The notes: generated from the sequence alone by a model not told the origin. A stretch of 64,000 bases of DNA from CBDCZY01 sp965224745 (GCA_965224745.1 CBDCZY010000010.1:620001-684000), one strand, 5' to 3'. Numbered from the stretch's first letter, positions 1-8,896 are shown. A program made the numbers and translations.

Positions 1-207
1 CAAGCACTTCGTGATCAGATCGGTGTAGGAAAAATGGCTATTGTTAAATGCGGTACCCGCTATGATGTAGTGAACTCAGATATTGCCAGAAAAATTGCTG
101 AGCGGGATGAAGCGTGCGTTGTTTTGCTAAATGATGGCAAAAATAGCCAGATTATTGAAGACGATAGCTATGGCCAATACCAAGTACCTGATGATTTAAT
201 GTGGTAA
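1..207 (+). CDS. 3' end of an unrecognised protein (partial)
   Basis: Frame 1 is open from the window edge to a TAA at 205-207 and gives the last 68 residues of a protein that begins outside the window. The tail is mixed alpha/beta in composition, with two cysteines and an acidic C-terminus ending in DDLMW. It has no signal peptide, membrane segment or motif I recognise, so no function is proposed. Coding is inferred only from the uninterrupted frame and ordinary amino acid composition. Confidence 0.55.
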   Translation, partial: QALRDQIGVGKMAIVKCGTRYDVVNSDIARKIAERDEACVVLLNDGKNSQIIEDDSYGQYQVPDDLMW

Positions 208-278
208 AGAACCGCCATTAAATAACTTCCAAAACTAATTTGTTTTTAGCTCCATTTCTTGGTTAGAAAAATAGAGAC

Positions 279-622
279 TCAAGTGTTCAGAACATCAAAT
301 AATTTAGTTTTTGCATTCTCCAGGATGGCTAGAACGGCAGGATTCTTCAGCTTTCGTTGGGCTGAAATGGCGTAAAAACGCTCGCGAACCGAATCGACCT
401 ATCACCTCGGTGCCGTACCGATGGTTAATTTCCAGTTCCACTGCAAGAGGAGCAACGAACAGACCTATTCCGGCTCTGGCAAAGGTCTTGAGCAAAGCGC
501 TCTCATCGAATTCTGCCCGATTACTGGGGCGCGGCGCAACCCTTCGATATCGAACCACTGATCCAACGAGCGCCGCAGCGCCGTGTTTGGCGAAGGCAGG
601 TGGAAGTGTAGTGGTCAATTAA
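279..622 (-). pseudogene. nhaR: nhaR relic (LysR-family regulator, C-terminal third)
   Basis: Read leftward, three frames together recover the C-terminal effector region of NhaR, the LysR-type regulator linked to Na+/H+ antiporters. The first frame holds LPSPNTALRRSLDQWFDIEG, the second EFDESALLKTFARAGIGLF and EVIGR, and the third RERFYAISAQRKLKNPAVLA followed by a stop at 279-281. At least two frameshifts separate the pieces, and the DNA-binding half is missing. The 104-residue ORF in this stretch covers only part of the homology and is not an intact gene. nhaR-like genes are often found beside SulP-carbonic anhydrase genes, which fits the neighbour at 1029. Confidence 0.75.
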
Positions 623-715
623 TCCTTCCAAGATTATTAGACCATTACAGGTATCACCTTTATACATTTACCAATACTGGCAGCATCTTTAGCGAAGCTT
701 AGCACCCATTCACCT

Positions 716-901
716 GTGCATGTCTATTTTTATGAAGCGGCCTTTATAGATCAGGCTTGTTTGGAATTATTGGCCAACTGGAACCACCAAAACAAGCTGG
801 CGGGTACAGCGTCGGTGCTCCATTGGGAAAGCTTGCACGGCATTTTTCAACGCTATGCCGAAGGTTGGCAATCTTTATCGGCAGGACCCGGGACCCTTTA
901 A
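716..901 (+). pseudogene. possible STAS-domain fragment of a SulP transporter
   Basis: A 61-codon frame reads VYFYEAAFIDQACLELLANW and continues to HWESLHGIFQRY. The pattern of a beta strand, the FIDQACLELL helix start and a later short strand resembles the C-terminal STAS domain of SulP permeases. No permease part precedes it and it lacks a convincing ribosome-binding site, so it is best read as a leftover from an earlier SulP gene or duplication just upstream of the intact SulP at 1029. The assignment rests on pattern similarity only and could be wrong. Confidence 0.35.
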
Positions 902-1028
902 CCAATACATTGGTCTTATTTAGAAAATAAGAGACTGGCAAATCGGCCGTATCCAAACTACAGGCGACAACTATCCTGACACAGGGGGATATTGGCTTAG
1001 CCCGTTTAAATAAAGGAATAAAAACGAG

Positions 1029-3239
1029 ATGAAGAATACAACTGACCCAATCATTGACAATATAAACCCAGGCGTTCTTTCCAATCTTAAGTACGACTTT
1101 ACAGCAGGTTTTGTAGTATTTTTGGTTGCTTTGCCTCTATGTTTGGGGATTGCTCTGGCATCAGGAGCTCCTCTTTATTCAGGACTGATTGCTGGAATTA
1201 TCGGTGGACTGATCGTCACCTTGATCAGCGACTCTCAGCTCGGAGTTAGTGGCCCAGCAGCTGGACTTACGGTGCTCGTCTTTGCATTTATTCAAGACCT
1301 GGGCTTTGAGGCGTTTTTACTGGCAGTAATTATAGCCGGGTTGTTACAAATACTTTTAGGTTTATTGAAAGCCGGGATTATCGGCTATTATTTTCCAACT
1401 TCAGTGATCACAGGAATGTTAAGCGGAATTGGTATTATTTTGATACTCAAACAGATTCCACATGCATTTGGTTATGATCTGGATTTCGAAGGTGATCAGG
1501 CCTTTCTGCAGCAGGATGATTACAGCACCATCAGTGAATTGTCTCATATGCTGAGTGCTATTGAGCCGGGTGCCATTATTATTTCTAGCGTCTGCTTGTC
1601 AATCTTGTTGTTCTGGGAATTACCATGGATTAAACAAAACCGTGTTTTAAACCGAATCAATGGATCAGTGATAGCAGTGGTTGCCGGTGTATTATTAAAT
1701 CTACTATTAGAATCATTTTATCCACAGTTTGCGCTCTTAGGAGAACATTTAGTACAAATTCCGATATCGGATAACTACAACGATTTTTTTGGTCAGTTTT
1801 CATTTCCTGAGTTTTCTCAGTTGAATAATCCTAAACTCTATATTGCTGCTGCGACTATAGCGGTGGTTGCCAGTCTGGAAACATTACTCTGTGTTGAAGC
1901 AACCGATAAGATTGATCCTTATAGGCGGATTACTCCAACCAATCGTGAGCTGATTGCACAAGGTGTCGCTAATACAGTCTCTGGTTTGATTGGTGGCTTA
2001 CCTGTCACTCAAGTCATCGTTCGCAGCTCAGCTAACATACAATCTGGAGGAAAAACAAAAGCATCTGCATTTATTCATGGTTTGTTATTGTTAATTGCCG
2101 TTATACTGATTCCAGGCTTACTCAATCTAATTCCTCTATCCAGTCTTGCTGCAGTCTTACTCGTCGTCGGATACAAACTAGCCAAGCCAGATGTTTTTAA
2201 AAAGATGTATCTGGCTGGCTGGTATCACTTTATTCCCTTTCTGATTACCATAGTAGGGCTGGTTTTTACCGATTTGTTAACTGGAATCGCCATCGGGTTT
2301 GCGGCTGCACTGTTTTCGATCTTGTTGGAAAATTACAAGACGACTTTCTATATGCAAGAAACCATTGATGGTAAAAAAACCTTTTTAAGATTGTCTGAAA
2401 ATGTCACTTTTCTTAATAAAGCCAACATCATGAAAATGTTGAATGCAATTCCGGAAAATTCAGAAGTGACAATTGATGCAAAACGCACACGCTATATTGA
2501 TTACGATGTCTACGAAGTATTCAACAATTTTAGCGCCGAAGCTGACTTGAAAAACATCAAGCTCACCACAATGAATCTGAATAGTCATGGAATCATCGAG
2601 CCAATGCAGTCAGAGTTAGCTTATACCAAGGAAACCCGGGATTCACTTACCCCCGAAATGGCACTGGTAACCTTAAAAGTAGGGAATCAACGCTTTGTCA
2701 ATAATCTCAATTCCAACCGCAATCTGTTACAACAAGCGAACGAAACAAGGACTGGACAGTTTCCAATTGCAATCATTTTGAGTTGCATTGATTCACGTAC
2801 ATCGGTTGAGCTGATCTTTGATCTAGGGCTTGGGGATGTGTTCAGTGCCAGAATCGCCGGTAATATCGTCGATGACAATATTCTAGGCAGTATGGAATTT
2901 GCCTGTAAACTGGCTGGATCTAAGCTAATTGTAGTACTCGGACATAGTCACTGTGGTGCTATTAAAGGTGCATGCGCAAATGTACAATTGGATCATCTGA
3001 CTGGTTTGTTGCAATGCATCAAACCAGCGGTGGATTCAATACGCTCAGAAAATCCAGAACAAGCCTGTGTTGACGATGCGTCGTTTGAGCACATGGTTGC
3101 GGAGCGAAATGTTACACGGATGGTACAACAGATCAGAACACAAAGCCCTGTGCTTGCTGAGATGGAGAATAATGGGGAAATCGATATTTGCGGGGGGATG
3201 CATGATATTGAAACGGGCCAAGTCAAGTTTTATGATTAA
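1029..3239 (+). CDS. SulP inorganic anion transporter fused to beta-carbonic anhydrase
   Basis: This 736-residue protein joins an inner-membrane SulP permease to a cytoplasmic beta-carbonic anhydrase. Residues about 20-440 are a multi-pass SulP core (GVSGPAAGLTVLVFAF near the start, GLPVTQVIVRSSANIQSGG in the middle), followed by a short STAS-like segment to about 530. The carbonic anhydrase domain fills the last 190 residues. It keeps the zinc ligands C586, H639 and C642, with the D588/R590 dyad of the CxDSR motif. The likely role is bicarbonate or another anion uptake coupled to CO2/HCO3- interconversion. The ATG follows an AAGGA ribosome-binding site. It stands alone, with decayed genes on both sides. 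The substrate is inferred from the fusion. Confidence 0.93.
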   Translation: MKNTTDPIIDNINPGVLSNLKYDFTAGFVVFLVALPLCLGIALASGAPLYSGLIAGIIGGLIVTLISDSQLGVSGPAAGLTVLVFAFIQDLGFEAFLLAVIIAGLLQILLGLLKAGIIGYYFPTSVITGMLSGIGIILILKQIPHAFGYDLDFEGDQAFLQQDDYSTISELSHMLSAIEPGAIIISSVCLSILLFWELPWIKQNRVLNRINGSVIAVVAGVLLNLLLESFYPQFALLGEHLVQIPISDNYNDFFGQFSFPEFSQLNNPKLYIAAATIAVVASLETLLCVEATDKIDPYRRITPTNRELIAQGVANTVSGLIGGLPVTQVIVRSSANIQSGGKTKASAFIHGLLLLIAVILIPGLLNLIPLSSLAAVLLVVGYKLAKPDVFKKMYLAGWYHFIPFLITIVGLVFTDLLTGIAIGFAAALFSILLENYKTTFYMQETIDGKKTFLRLSENVTFLNKANIMKMLNAIPENSEVTIDAKRTRYIDYDVYEVFNNFSAEADLKNIKLTTMNLNSHGIIEPMQSELAYTKETRDSLTPEMALVTLKVGNQRFVNNLNSNRNLLQQANETRTGQFPIAIILSCIDSRTSVELIFDLGLGDVFSARIAGNIVDDNILGSMEFACKLAGSKLIVVLGHSHCGAIKGACANVQLDHLTGLLQCIKPAVDSIRSENPEQACVDDASFEHMVAERNVTRMVQQIRTQSPVLAEMENNGEIDICGGMHDIETGQVKFYD

Positions 3240-3279
3240 AGTTGATGTAATATTTGTTAAATTATGGTGACGCTGGCCG

Positions 3280-3675
3280 AGAGTTATTGAGTACGATATA
3301 AAAGGAGCCTTTGACAGTATTGACCAATTTACTATTGATGAAAGCGTTAAACAGGCATACAGACTGCGACTGGGTACTTAGGAACGTGCACGAAATAACT
3401 ACGACAACTCACTTGTTTTTTTGTCCGTCTTCGGTGTTGTGGCAACAGTTTCGTAGCCAGCTATGCGCCTGTTGCCACGCCTTGAAGACAAACAAAAACC
3501 CCGCGCTAGTTGCCGAACTTATTCCGTGCGCGTTCCTTAAATACATTAAAAGATGGTTAGAAGCTCCATTACAGCAATGGGCTGGATTAATTATTATGGA
3601 CCTTTCTACAAATCAGCGATGTTTCCAACGCTGTATAATTTTAATAGGAAATTAGTAAAGTGGGTTACAACGTAA
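3280..3675 (+). pseudogene. ltrA: group II intron reverse transcriptase/maturase relic
   Basis: The stretch starts with EYDIKGAFDSID, a reverse transcriptase palm motif of group II intron ORFs. A one-base shift then leads to LLLMKALNRHTDCDWVL, next KYIKRWLEAPLQQ, and in a third frame GWINYYGPFYKSAMFP and NFNRKLVKWVTT with a TAA at 3673-3675, which is the intron maturase C-terminus. Most of the middle of the protein, including the catalytic YADD region, is deleted, and frames shift at least twice. A palindromic element (3381-3536) has also inserted in it. Removing that insert joins DWVL to KYIKRW in frame. No intron RNA domains could be recognised nearby. Confidence 0.82.
3381..3536. repeat. 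MITE-like palindromic element, copy 1
   Basis: This 156-bp non-coding insertion lies in the reverse transcriptase relic. It is bounded by inverted termini GGAACG...CGTTCC, which continue imperfectly inward (GTGCACGAAATAACT on the left against the complement of the right end). TTA is duplicated at 3378-3380 and 3537-3539. The centre is a long imperfect stem around TCCGTCTTCGGTGTTGTGGC. It shares a 24-base terminal segment and an 18-base stem segment with a second copy at 14237-14355. No ORF is present, so movement would need a transposase from elsewhere. Confidence 0.8.
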
Positions 3676-3768
3676 ATGAACCACTGCTGACGTGTCTAAA
3701 TGTCATCAAAACCAGGGTTAGTATCAACAACAACCGAAAACTGAGCCACTATTTTGAAACCTGACCCA

Positions 3769-4014
3769 TTAAACCAGCCCGTTTTTTTCTGTAATTCGAT
3801 AACTCTCTCCTTTAATTTGTAAGATATGCGAATGAAGCAATACCCTATCCCGCAAAGTAGAGGTTAAAGGCCGTATCATCAGCAAAAATCTGTCCTCATG
3901 ATCCAACAGAGGCTTTTTCTTAGCGCTTTGCGATGACTTCAAACAATAATTTTGACTTTTGATGACTAAAAGGTAAAAACTTATTTCATCAATAATAAGA
4001 TTTAGCTGATGCAA
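3769..4014 (-). pseudogene. istB: istB relic (IS21-family helper ATPase)
   Basis: The leftward frame ends with RDRVLLHSHILQIKGESYRI, which matches the conserved C-terminus of IS21-family IstB ATPases. Near its start LNLIIDEISFYLL resembles the IstB Walker B strand (LIIDEIGY). Between them about 50 residues do not look like IstB and the expected length is missing, so this is an internally deleted fragment of about 80 codons without the Walker A loop. It is a different IS21 lineage from the element at 57152-61688, whose IstB ends differently. No terminal repeats of the parent element could be placed with confidence. Confidence 0.6.
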
Positions 4015-4074
4015 TAATTGCAGGATCCACAGCGTATTGACACTCTTAAGGGTCTGTTTCTAATAATTGCAGTA

Positions 4075-4110
4075 TTTCTGCGACAGTTATATTTGTAAAT
4101 GTCGCAGAAA
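4075..4110. terminator. perfect 10-bp inverted repeat downstream of rpsI
   Basis: TTTCTGCGAC (4075-4084) and GTCGCAGAAA (4101-4110) form a perfect 10-bp stem with a 16-base loop, about 80 bases past the rpsI stop. It could end rplM-rpsI transcription. The base run after the stem is only weakly T-rich in that direction, so the terminator role is tentative. Confidence 0.4.
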
Positions 4111-4192
4111 AATAAAATTTACTTGGAATTAGGGCTGGAGTTCATTTTAAGAGCGTCATTAGAAAAAAGCAGAACGGTTCTTGAAAATCGAA

Positions 4193-4585
4193 TTAGCGTT
4201 TAGAGTACTGTGGACGCTTTCTAGCTTTATGCAACCCCACTTTCTTTCTTTCAACCACACGAGCATCTCGGGTCACGTAGCCTGCTTTTCTGAGTAAGGG
4301 TCTCAAATTTTCGTCGTGTTCGAGCAAAGCGCGTGCCAATCCGTGACGGATAGCGCCTGCTTGGCCAGAAGGTCCACCACCTTTGACATAAACTTCAACA
4401 TCAAAAGAATCGGCCAATTCGGCTTTTTGTAAAGGCTGTCGAGAGAGCATTTGATCCGTTTTACGGCCAAAGTAGTCTTCTATCGATTTATTGTTGATAG
4501 TGATTTTCCCGGAACCGGGTTTGGCGTAGACGCGTGCTGATGCGCTTTTACGTCGACCTGTGCCATATACTTGTGCATCTGCCAT
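4193..4585 (-). CDS. rpsI: 30S ribosomal protein S9
   Basis: This 130-residue protein has the full S9 length and starts with the typical YGTGRRKSASARVY segment. It contains GGGPSGQAGAIRHGLARAL and ends in the conserved basic tail RKRPQYSKR, whose final arginine reaches the P-site tRNA in the small subunit. It follows rplM by 36 bases on the same strand, the usual two-gene ribosomal operon. Every conserved block is present and in frame. Confidence 0.98.
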   Translation of the reverse strand: MADAQVYGTGRRKSASARVYAKPGSGKITINNKSIEDYFGRKTDQMLSRQPLQKAELADSFDVEVYVKGGGPSGQAGAIRHGLARALLEHDENLRPLLRKAGYVTRDARVVERKKVGLHKARKRPQYSKR

Positions 4586-4621
4586 AATTATTAGTGTGCT
4601 CTGTTAGCTAATTAAATTAAT

Positions 4622-5050
4622 TTATACTTCTAGTGGTTTGGGTTGCTGGGATTGGTGATGATGTTCTGGTCCCGCATAAATTTTGAGCTTTTTTAACATT
4701 GCTCGTCCCAGAGGGTTTTTGGGTAACATTCCCTTAACGGCTGTAGAGATAATGCGTTCAGGGTAAGTTTCTCTAAGTTTACCTAAGCTGACTGATTTAA
4801 GATTGCCGACATATCCGGTATGACGATAATAGATTTTGTCTTTTTCTTTGTTACCAGTGACATGAATTTTGTTGGCATTAACGACAACAATGTAGTCACC
4901 TGTATCAACATGAGGGGTATATTCTGGCTTGTGTTTGCCACGAAGTCGACGCGCTATTTCACTGGCAAGCCGCCCAAGCGTCTTTCCGTCAGCGTCAATC
5001 AAATACCAGTCACGTTTAACTTCAGCGGGTTTTGCGCTGTATGTTTTCAT
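4622..5050 (-). CDS. rplM: 50S ribosomal protein L13
   Basis: The protein starts MKTYSAKPAEVKRDWYLIDA, the standard L13 N-terminus, giving 142 residues. A longer frame begins at a TTG seven codons upstream (5071) but adds residues absent from the family, so the ATG at 5050 is preferred. The LGRLAS and PHVDTGDYIVVVNA segments and the KGMLPKNPLGR block are intact. L13 is an early-assembling large-subunit protein. It forms the rplM-rpsI operon, transcribed leftward. Confidence 0.97.
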   Translation of the reverse strand: MKTYSAKPAEVKRDWYLIDADGKTLGRLASEIARRLRGKHKPEYTPHVDTGDYIVVVNANKIHVTGNKEKDKIYYRHTGYVGNLKSVSLGKLRETYPERIISTAVKGMLPKNPLGRAMLKKLKIYAGPEHHHQSQQPKPLEV

Positions 5051-5176
5051 ATAAAATTTGTACCAAGCCAAAAGATTTAAACGATTAATTATAGCTTTAA
5101 GACCATGAGGCTTTCAACATCTTTTACGACAAATTTCAGGTTAAATTTCGATATGGCTTCTGCTTTGGGTCTTGAG

Positions 5177-6607
5177 TTAGCTGAAACATTCTTTTTGCAG
5201 GCCGTATTTCCGGAGTTTTTCAACTAATGTAGTGCGTCTCATTTTTAATCGATCAGCAGCATGTGTAACAACGCCATCACATTCTTCTAGGGCTTTTTTT
5301 ATCATGTCGCATTCCAATCTACTTAAATGGCCTTTTAGGTCGATACCTTCCAATGGTATGGTGATATTATGATTCAGGGTTGCAGCAGGATTGGCTCTAT
5401 CAATTAAGACCTGTTCTATTTCTTTACCTTTAATGAGCCAATCGTCAGACAGTGTATATTGTTGAAATTTTTCTGGCAGGTTTTCAGCGTTAACTTCACC
5501 ATAAGGATAAAGAATAGCTAATCGTTCGATCAAATTGGCAAGTTCTCGGGTATTACCGGGCCAGTCATGTTTTTGAAGCAGCTCAAGTGCAGATGAGCCA
5601 ATGGTAAAATAACCGCGTTTCTCAGTTTCAATTTTTTTGATGAATTCATTGACTAATTCAGGGATGTCTTCAGTGCGATCTCTCAAAGAGGGCACTTCTA
5701 TGGGGAAGACATTGAGCCGGTAGAATAAATCTTCTCGAAACGTATTGTCTTCAATTGCCTTCTCAAGATTTCGATGTGTCGCTGCTATTATCCTTACGTC
5801 ACATTTTACAGTTTGGTTGCTGCCCACGCGTTCGAATGTTCGCTCTTGCAAGACGCGTAATAATTTGACTTGCATTGATAATGGCATGTCTCCAATTTCA
5901 TCAAGGAATAGGGTTCCGCCTTCTGCCATCTCAAAACGACCTTGTCGAGCTGTTAGTGCACCAGTAAAAGCACCTTTCTCATGGCCGAACAATTCGCTCT
6001 CAAGAAGTTCACCAGGAATCGCCCCACAATTAACGGGTACAAAAGGTTTTTCATGTCTATTTGACAGGCGATGTAAGGATCTGGCGACGACCTCTTTGCC
6101 GGTGCCAGATTCTCCTAGAACTAGTACAGTAACTTCTGAATCAGCCACTTGCTTGATCATTTTTTTAACTTGATTGATCGCCGGGCTGGTACCAGATAAT
6201 CCTTTAGATTTACTCGCTTTTTTGGCGAACACCTGTTTTTCGTGCCGCGCCTTCATGTTATCGATTTGTTTGGCTAGCTTGGAGTAATTGGTGGGCCATA
6301 CTTGAACATCATCAACAAGTTTTCTGAGTGTGGATGGTATCTGATTTATGCTGCTTTTTTCAGCCAGTAACAGAGTATATGCTTTCGGGTATGTCTCTTT
6401 GACCTGCCTGATGACGGTAGCTATTTTATCGTTAGCTTGGCTGATAAAAATACCCGTGTATTGATTATTAGTTGATTGTTTTTTAGCCAAAAAGCTTGGA
6501 GAGCATATTGTTACTTCAAATTCAAAAAACTCTAGTATCGTTTTCAGGGAGAGACTGCGTTGATTGTCATCATCCATGATTAATATTTGAGGTAGATTAA
6601 TATCCAT
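5177..6607 (-). CDS. fleQ: FleQ/FlrA-type sigma-54-dependent flagellar master regulator
   Basis: The N-terminal ~120 residues form a receiver-like FleQ domain (ILIMDDDNQRS) that lacks a complete two-component phosphorylation site. The AAA+ core has Walker A GESGTGKE, the sigma-54 contact loop GAFTGA, and Walker B GGTLFLDEIGDM. The C-terminus is a Fis-type helix-turn-helix (ALEECDGVVTHAADRLKMRR). FleQ proteins activate flagellar operons with RpoN and often bind c-di-GMP. This fits the sigma-54 promoter in front of flgB at 36072 and the PilZ gene at 9013. The ATG at 6607 is chosen. An upstream in-frame TTG at 6637 would add ten residues. Neither has a strong ribosome-binding site. Confidence 0.9.
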   Translation of the reverse strand: MDINLPQILIMDDDNQRSLSLKTILEFFEFEVTICSPSFLAKKQSTNNQYTGIFISQANDKIATVIRQVKETYPKAYTLLLAEKSSINQIPSTLRKLVDDVQVWPTNYSKLAKQIDNMKARHEKQVFAKKASKSKGLSGTSPAINQVKKMIKQVADSEVTVLVLGESGTGKEVVARSLHRLSNRHEKPFVPVNCGAIPGELLESELFGHEKGAFTGALTARQGRFEMAEGGTLFLDEIGDMPLSMQVKLLRVLQERTFERVGSNQTVKCDVRIIAATHRNLEKAIEDNTFREDLFYRLNVFPIEVPSLRDRTEDIPELVNEFIKKIETEKRGYFTIGSSALELLQKHDWPGNTRELANLIERLAILYPYGEVNAENLPEKFQQYTLSDDWLIKGKEIEQVLIDRANPAATLNHNITIPLEGIDLKGHLSRLECDMIKKALEECDGVVTHAADRLKMRRTTLVEKLRKYGLQKECFS

Positions 6608-6650
6608 ATTGGCTAGCAGTTTAGCAGAGTTGAGCAAATTAACGGGTAAT

Positions 6651-6682
6651 ATACTTCACGCGACCACGTATGCGTGAAGTAT
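6651..6682. promoter_or_regulatory. 11-bp perfect inverted repeat upstream of fleQ
   Basis: ATACTTCACGC (6651-6661) and GCGTGAAGTAT (6672-6682) are perfect complements around a 10-base spacer, in the gap between fleQ and the divergent gene at 6871. The location and symmetry suit an operator or an mRNA hairpin in the fleQ leader. Which one cannot be told from sequence, and no matching second site was found in the window. Confidence 0.4.
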
Positions 6683-6870
6683 AGTTAAAAGTAAAGCAGG
6701 ATTCATTAAAATGTCAAAAAATTGTCAAATCTATCTTACGATCCACGAGCCTGCTTCGCTTATCTCAGATAAAGTATAGATATTATTAACTTTTTAAACT
6801 GTGAAATACTTGACAAAAAAAATTCAGCGTAGAAACTACGTCGTTAACATGGCTTCCAGGAGTGCCTTTT

Positions 6871-8112
6871 TTGAACGAGTTTCCTTTAGGGATTTTATTT
6901 TTTTTATTATTAATTTTAATTCTTCTTTCAGCTTTCTTTTCTGGTTCAGAAACGGCATTAATGACGCTCAATCGTTACCGATTGCAGCATTTAGTGAAGC
7001 AAAAACACAAAGGGGCAATCATTACCCATAAATTATTACAGCGAACAGATCGACTACTCGGTTTGATATTGTTGGGCAATAATTTTGTCAACATTTTGGC
7101 TTCTTCGATTGTAACCATTATTGCGATAGAGCTGGGCGGGGAATCTGCTATTCCTATTGCTGCTGGAATTTTGACATTTGTTATCTTGATTTTTTCTGAG
7201 GTTACACCAAAAACTTTTGCCTCGATTAAACCAGAAACGTTAGCGTTTTCATCAGCCTGGATTTATTTACCGCTTTCAAAATTATTTTATCCAATGGTTT
7301 GGGTGATCAATGCTATTGCGAATGCAATCTTGAAATATATTGGTATCGATGTTGCCCAACGCAATGCCGATACCTTGAGTAAGGATGAATTTAAAGCCAT
7401 TGTGTCAGAGACAGGTTCTTTTATTCCAGAACGATATCAAGGCATGCTGATGAGTATTATCGATCTGGAATCGGCAACTATTGAAGATATTATGACGCCC
7501 CGGAATGAAGTCATAGGCATTGATATCGAAGATCCATTGGAAAAAATTATTGAGCAAATTCATGCTAGCAAACATACTCGAATGCCGGTATTTAACAAGA
7601 GTATAGATAAAATGATTGGTATGATTCACATGAGGGAAATACTTTTGTTGATAAATACAGGTAATTTTACCAAACAAATATTTTCTGAAGCGCTTGCCAA
7701 ACCTTATTTTGTTCCTGAGACGACCCCGCTACATATACAAATGCAAAATTTTAAAACTCAGATGTTTAGGATGGCTATAGTTGTAGATGAATATGGTGAT
7801 GTGTTGGGTTTGGTAACCATGGAAGATCTGGTCGAGGGTATTGTCGGAGAGATGACAACAAGCTCTTCTGATGTTAAGAAACTATCAGACGGCAGCTTTT
7901 TAGTTGATGGCAGTATTACCATCAGAGAACTTAATCGCATTAACCACTGGACATTACCAACCGAAGGTCCGAAGACCTTGAACGGTTTAGTCATAGAGTA
8001 TTTGGAGATGATTCCCCCAGCCAGAACTTGTATGAAACTATACGGTTACCCTGTCGAAGTAATTGAAGTAGATAAAAATACGGTTAAGCTCGTGAAATTT
8101 TATTCGATGTAA
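6871..8112 (+). CDS. CNNM/CorC family membrane protein (DUF21-CBS-CorC_HlyC)
   Basis: About 413 residues. An N-terminal DUF21/CNNM membrane domain (residues ~1-180, four hydrophobic segments, with the SAFFSGSETALMTLNR motif typical of the family) precedes a CBS pair (MTPRNEVIGIDIED..., then MFRMAIVVDEYGDVLGLVT) and a C-terminal CorC_HlyC domain. Relatives are linked to Mg2+/Co2+ export or divalent cation homeostasis at the inner membrane. A GTG at 6862 lies directly against the AGGAG box (6857-6861), too close to be used, whereas TTG at 6871 has nine-base spacing, so TTG is preferred. It is divergent from fleQ. Confidence 0.88.
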   Translation: MNEFPLGILFFLLLILILLSAFFSGSETALMTLNRYRLQHLVKQKHKGAIITHKLLQRTDRLLGLILLGNNFVNILASSIVTIIAIELGGESAIPIAAGILTFVILIFSEVTPKTFASIKPETLAFSSAWIYLPLSKLFYPMVWVINAIANAILKYIGIDVAQRNADTLSKDEFKAIVSETGSFIPERYQGMLMSIIDLESATIEDIMTPRNEVIGIDIEDPLEKIIEQIHASKHTRMPVFNKSIDKMIGMIHMREILLLINTGNFTKQIFSEALAKPYFVPETTPLHIQMQNFKTQMFRMAIVVDEYGDVLGLVTMEDLVEGIVGEMTTSSSDVKKLSDGSFLVDGSITIRELNRINHWTLPTEGPKTLNGLVIEYLEMIPPARTCMKLYGYPVEVIEVDKNTVKLVKFYSM

Positions 8113-8260
8113 ACAATTGTTAATTAGTAAGTCATTGTTTAGTCTTTTTTTTAGGTTGTATTATTATGTTATGTAAAACACGACGTGGTTCACAAAAAAT
8201 TTTAAACAGGTTATCTATACTTCGTTCAATGAATGATTAGACCCTCAAGAAAAGACCAAA

Positions 8261-8896
8261 ATGGCAAATTTTACTGTTCTCTTTAAAGAGAAACCTATAA
8301 ATTCTTACCTTTTTGAACAAGGTACGATTCGAATCGGCAGCGATAATTCTAATGAAATCCAGATTGATAGTTTAGCAGTTGCACCGGTGCATGCTGTCAT
8401 AACCATCAATGAAGATAGTTGTATTGTCAAACGGTTAAGCACTGAACATCCGCTATTAATCAATGATGTAGCATCTGATGAATGCCCGCTTAACGATGGC
8501 TATAAGTTATCTTTGGGTAAACACACCATCATTTTTAGAAAAAACGAGACTGAAGTCCCTGTTTTGGATGAAGAGTTTTCTATTAAAAATGAGGCCAAAG
8601 CGCTGAATAGTGAAGTTACCGATAACTCATCTTTTCCTGAAGCCGATTTACAAATCATGAATGGCAAAAATATCGGCCGAATTATTGCCTTAAAAAACGC
8701 AATGACACGATTTGGTAAAACCGGTAGCGGGATTGCTGTCATTACCAAAAGAAAAGATGGATTTTATATTTCGTGCTTGGAACAGAGCGATGGTATTAAA
8801 GTCAATGGTGTTCCCTTGGCCGATAAAGTGTTAAAGTTAGGCGAAAATGACAGTGTCGTTGTCAACGAAACATCAATGCAGTTGTTTTTAAAATAA
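8261..8896 (+). CDS. protein with two FHA domains
   Basis: A 211-residue cytoplasmic protein made of two forkhead-associated folds. The first (about 3-92) has IRIGSDNSNEIQID followed by VAPVHAVI, the usual FHA pattern with a histidine after the strand. The second (about 125-210) has TRFGKTGSGIAVI and IKVNGVPL. FHA domains bind phosphothreonine peptides. The second copy lacks an obvious serine/histidine recognition pair, so it may be structural. No kinase gene is nearby. It lies 150 bases after the CNNM gene and 116 before the PilZ gene, all on the same strand. Confidence 0.8.
   Translation: MANFTVLFKEKPINSYLFEQGTIRIGSDNSNEIQIDSLAVAPVHAVITINEDSCIVKRLSTEHPLLINDVASDECPLNDGYKLSLGKHTIIFRKNETEVPVLDEEFSIKNEAKALNSEVTDNSSFPEADLQIMNGKNIGRIIALKNAMTRFGKTGSGIAVITKRKDGFYISCLEQSDGIKVNGVPLADKVLKLGENDSVVVNETSMQLFLK

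Noticed and set aside
311..622. Rightward 103-codon ORF
   Set aside because: It lies opposite the nhaR remnant and has no ribosome-binding site or recognisable content.
3311..3655. 114-codon ORF as a gene
   Set aside because: It is assembled from reverse transcriptase fragments plus the MITE insert; the true maturase ending is in another frame.
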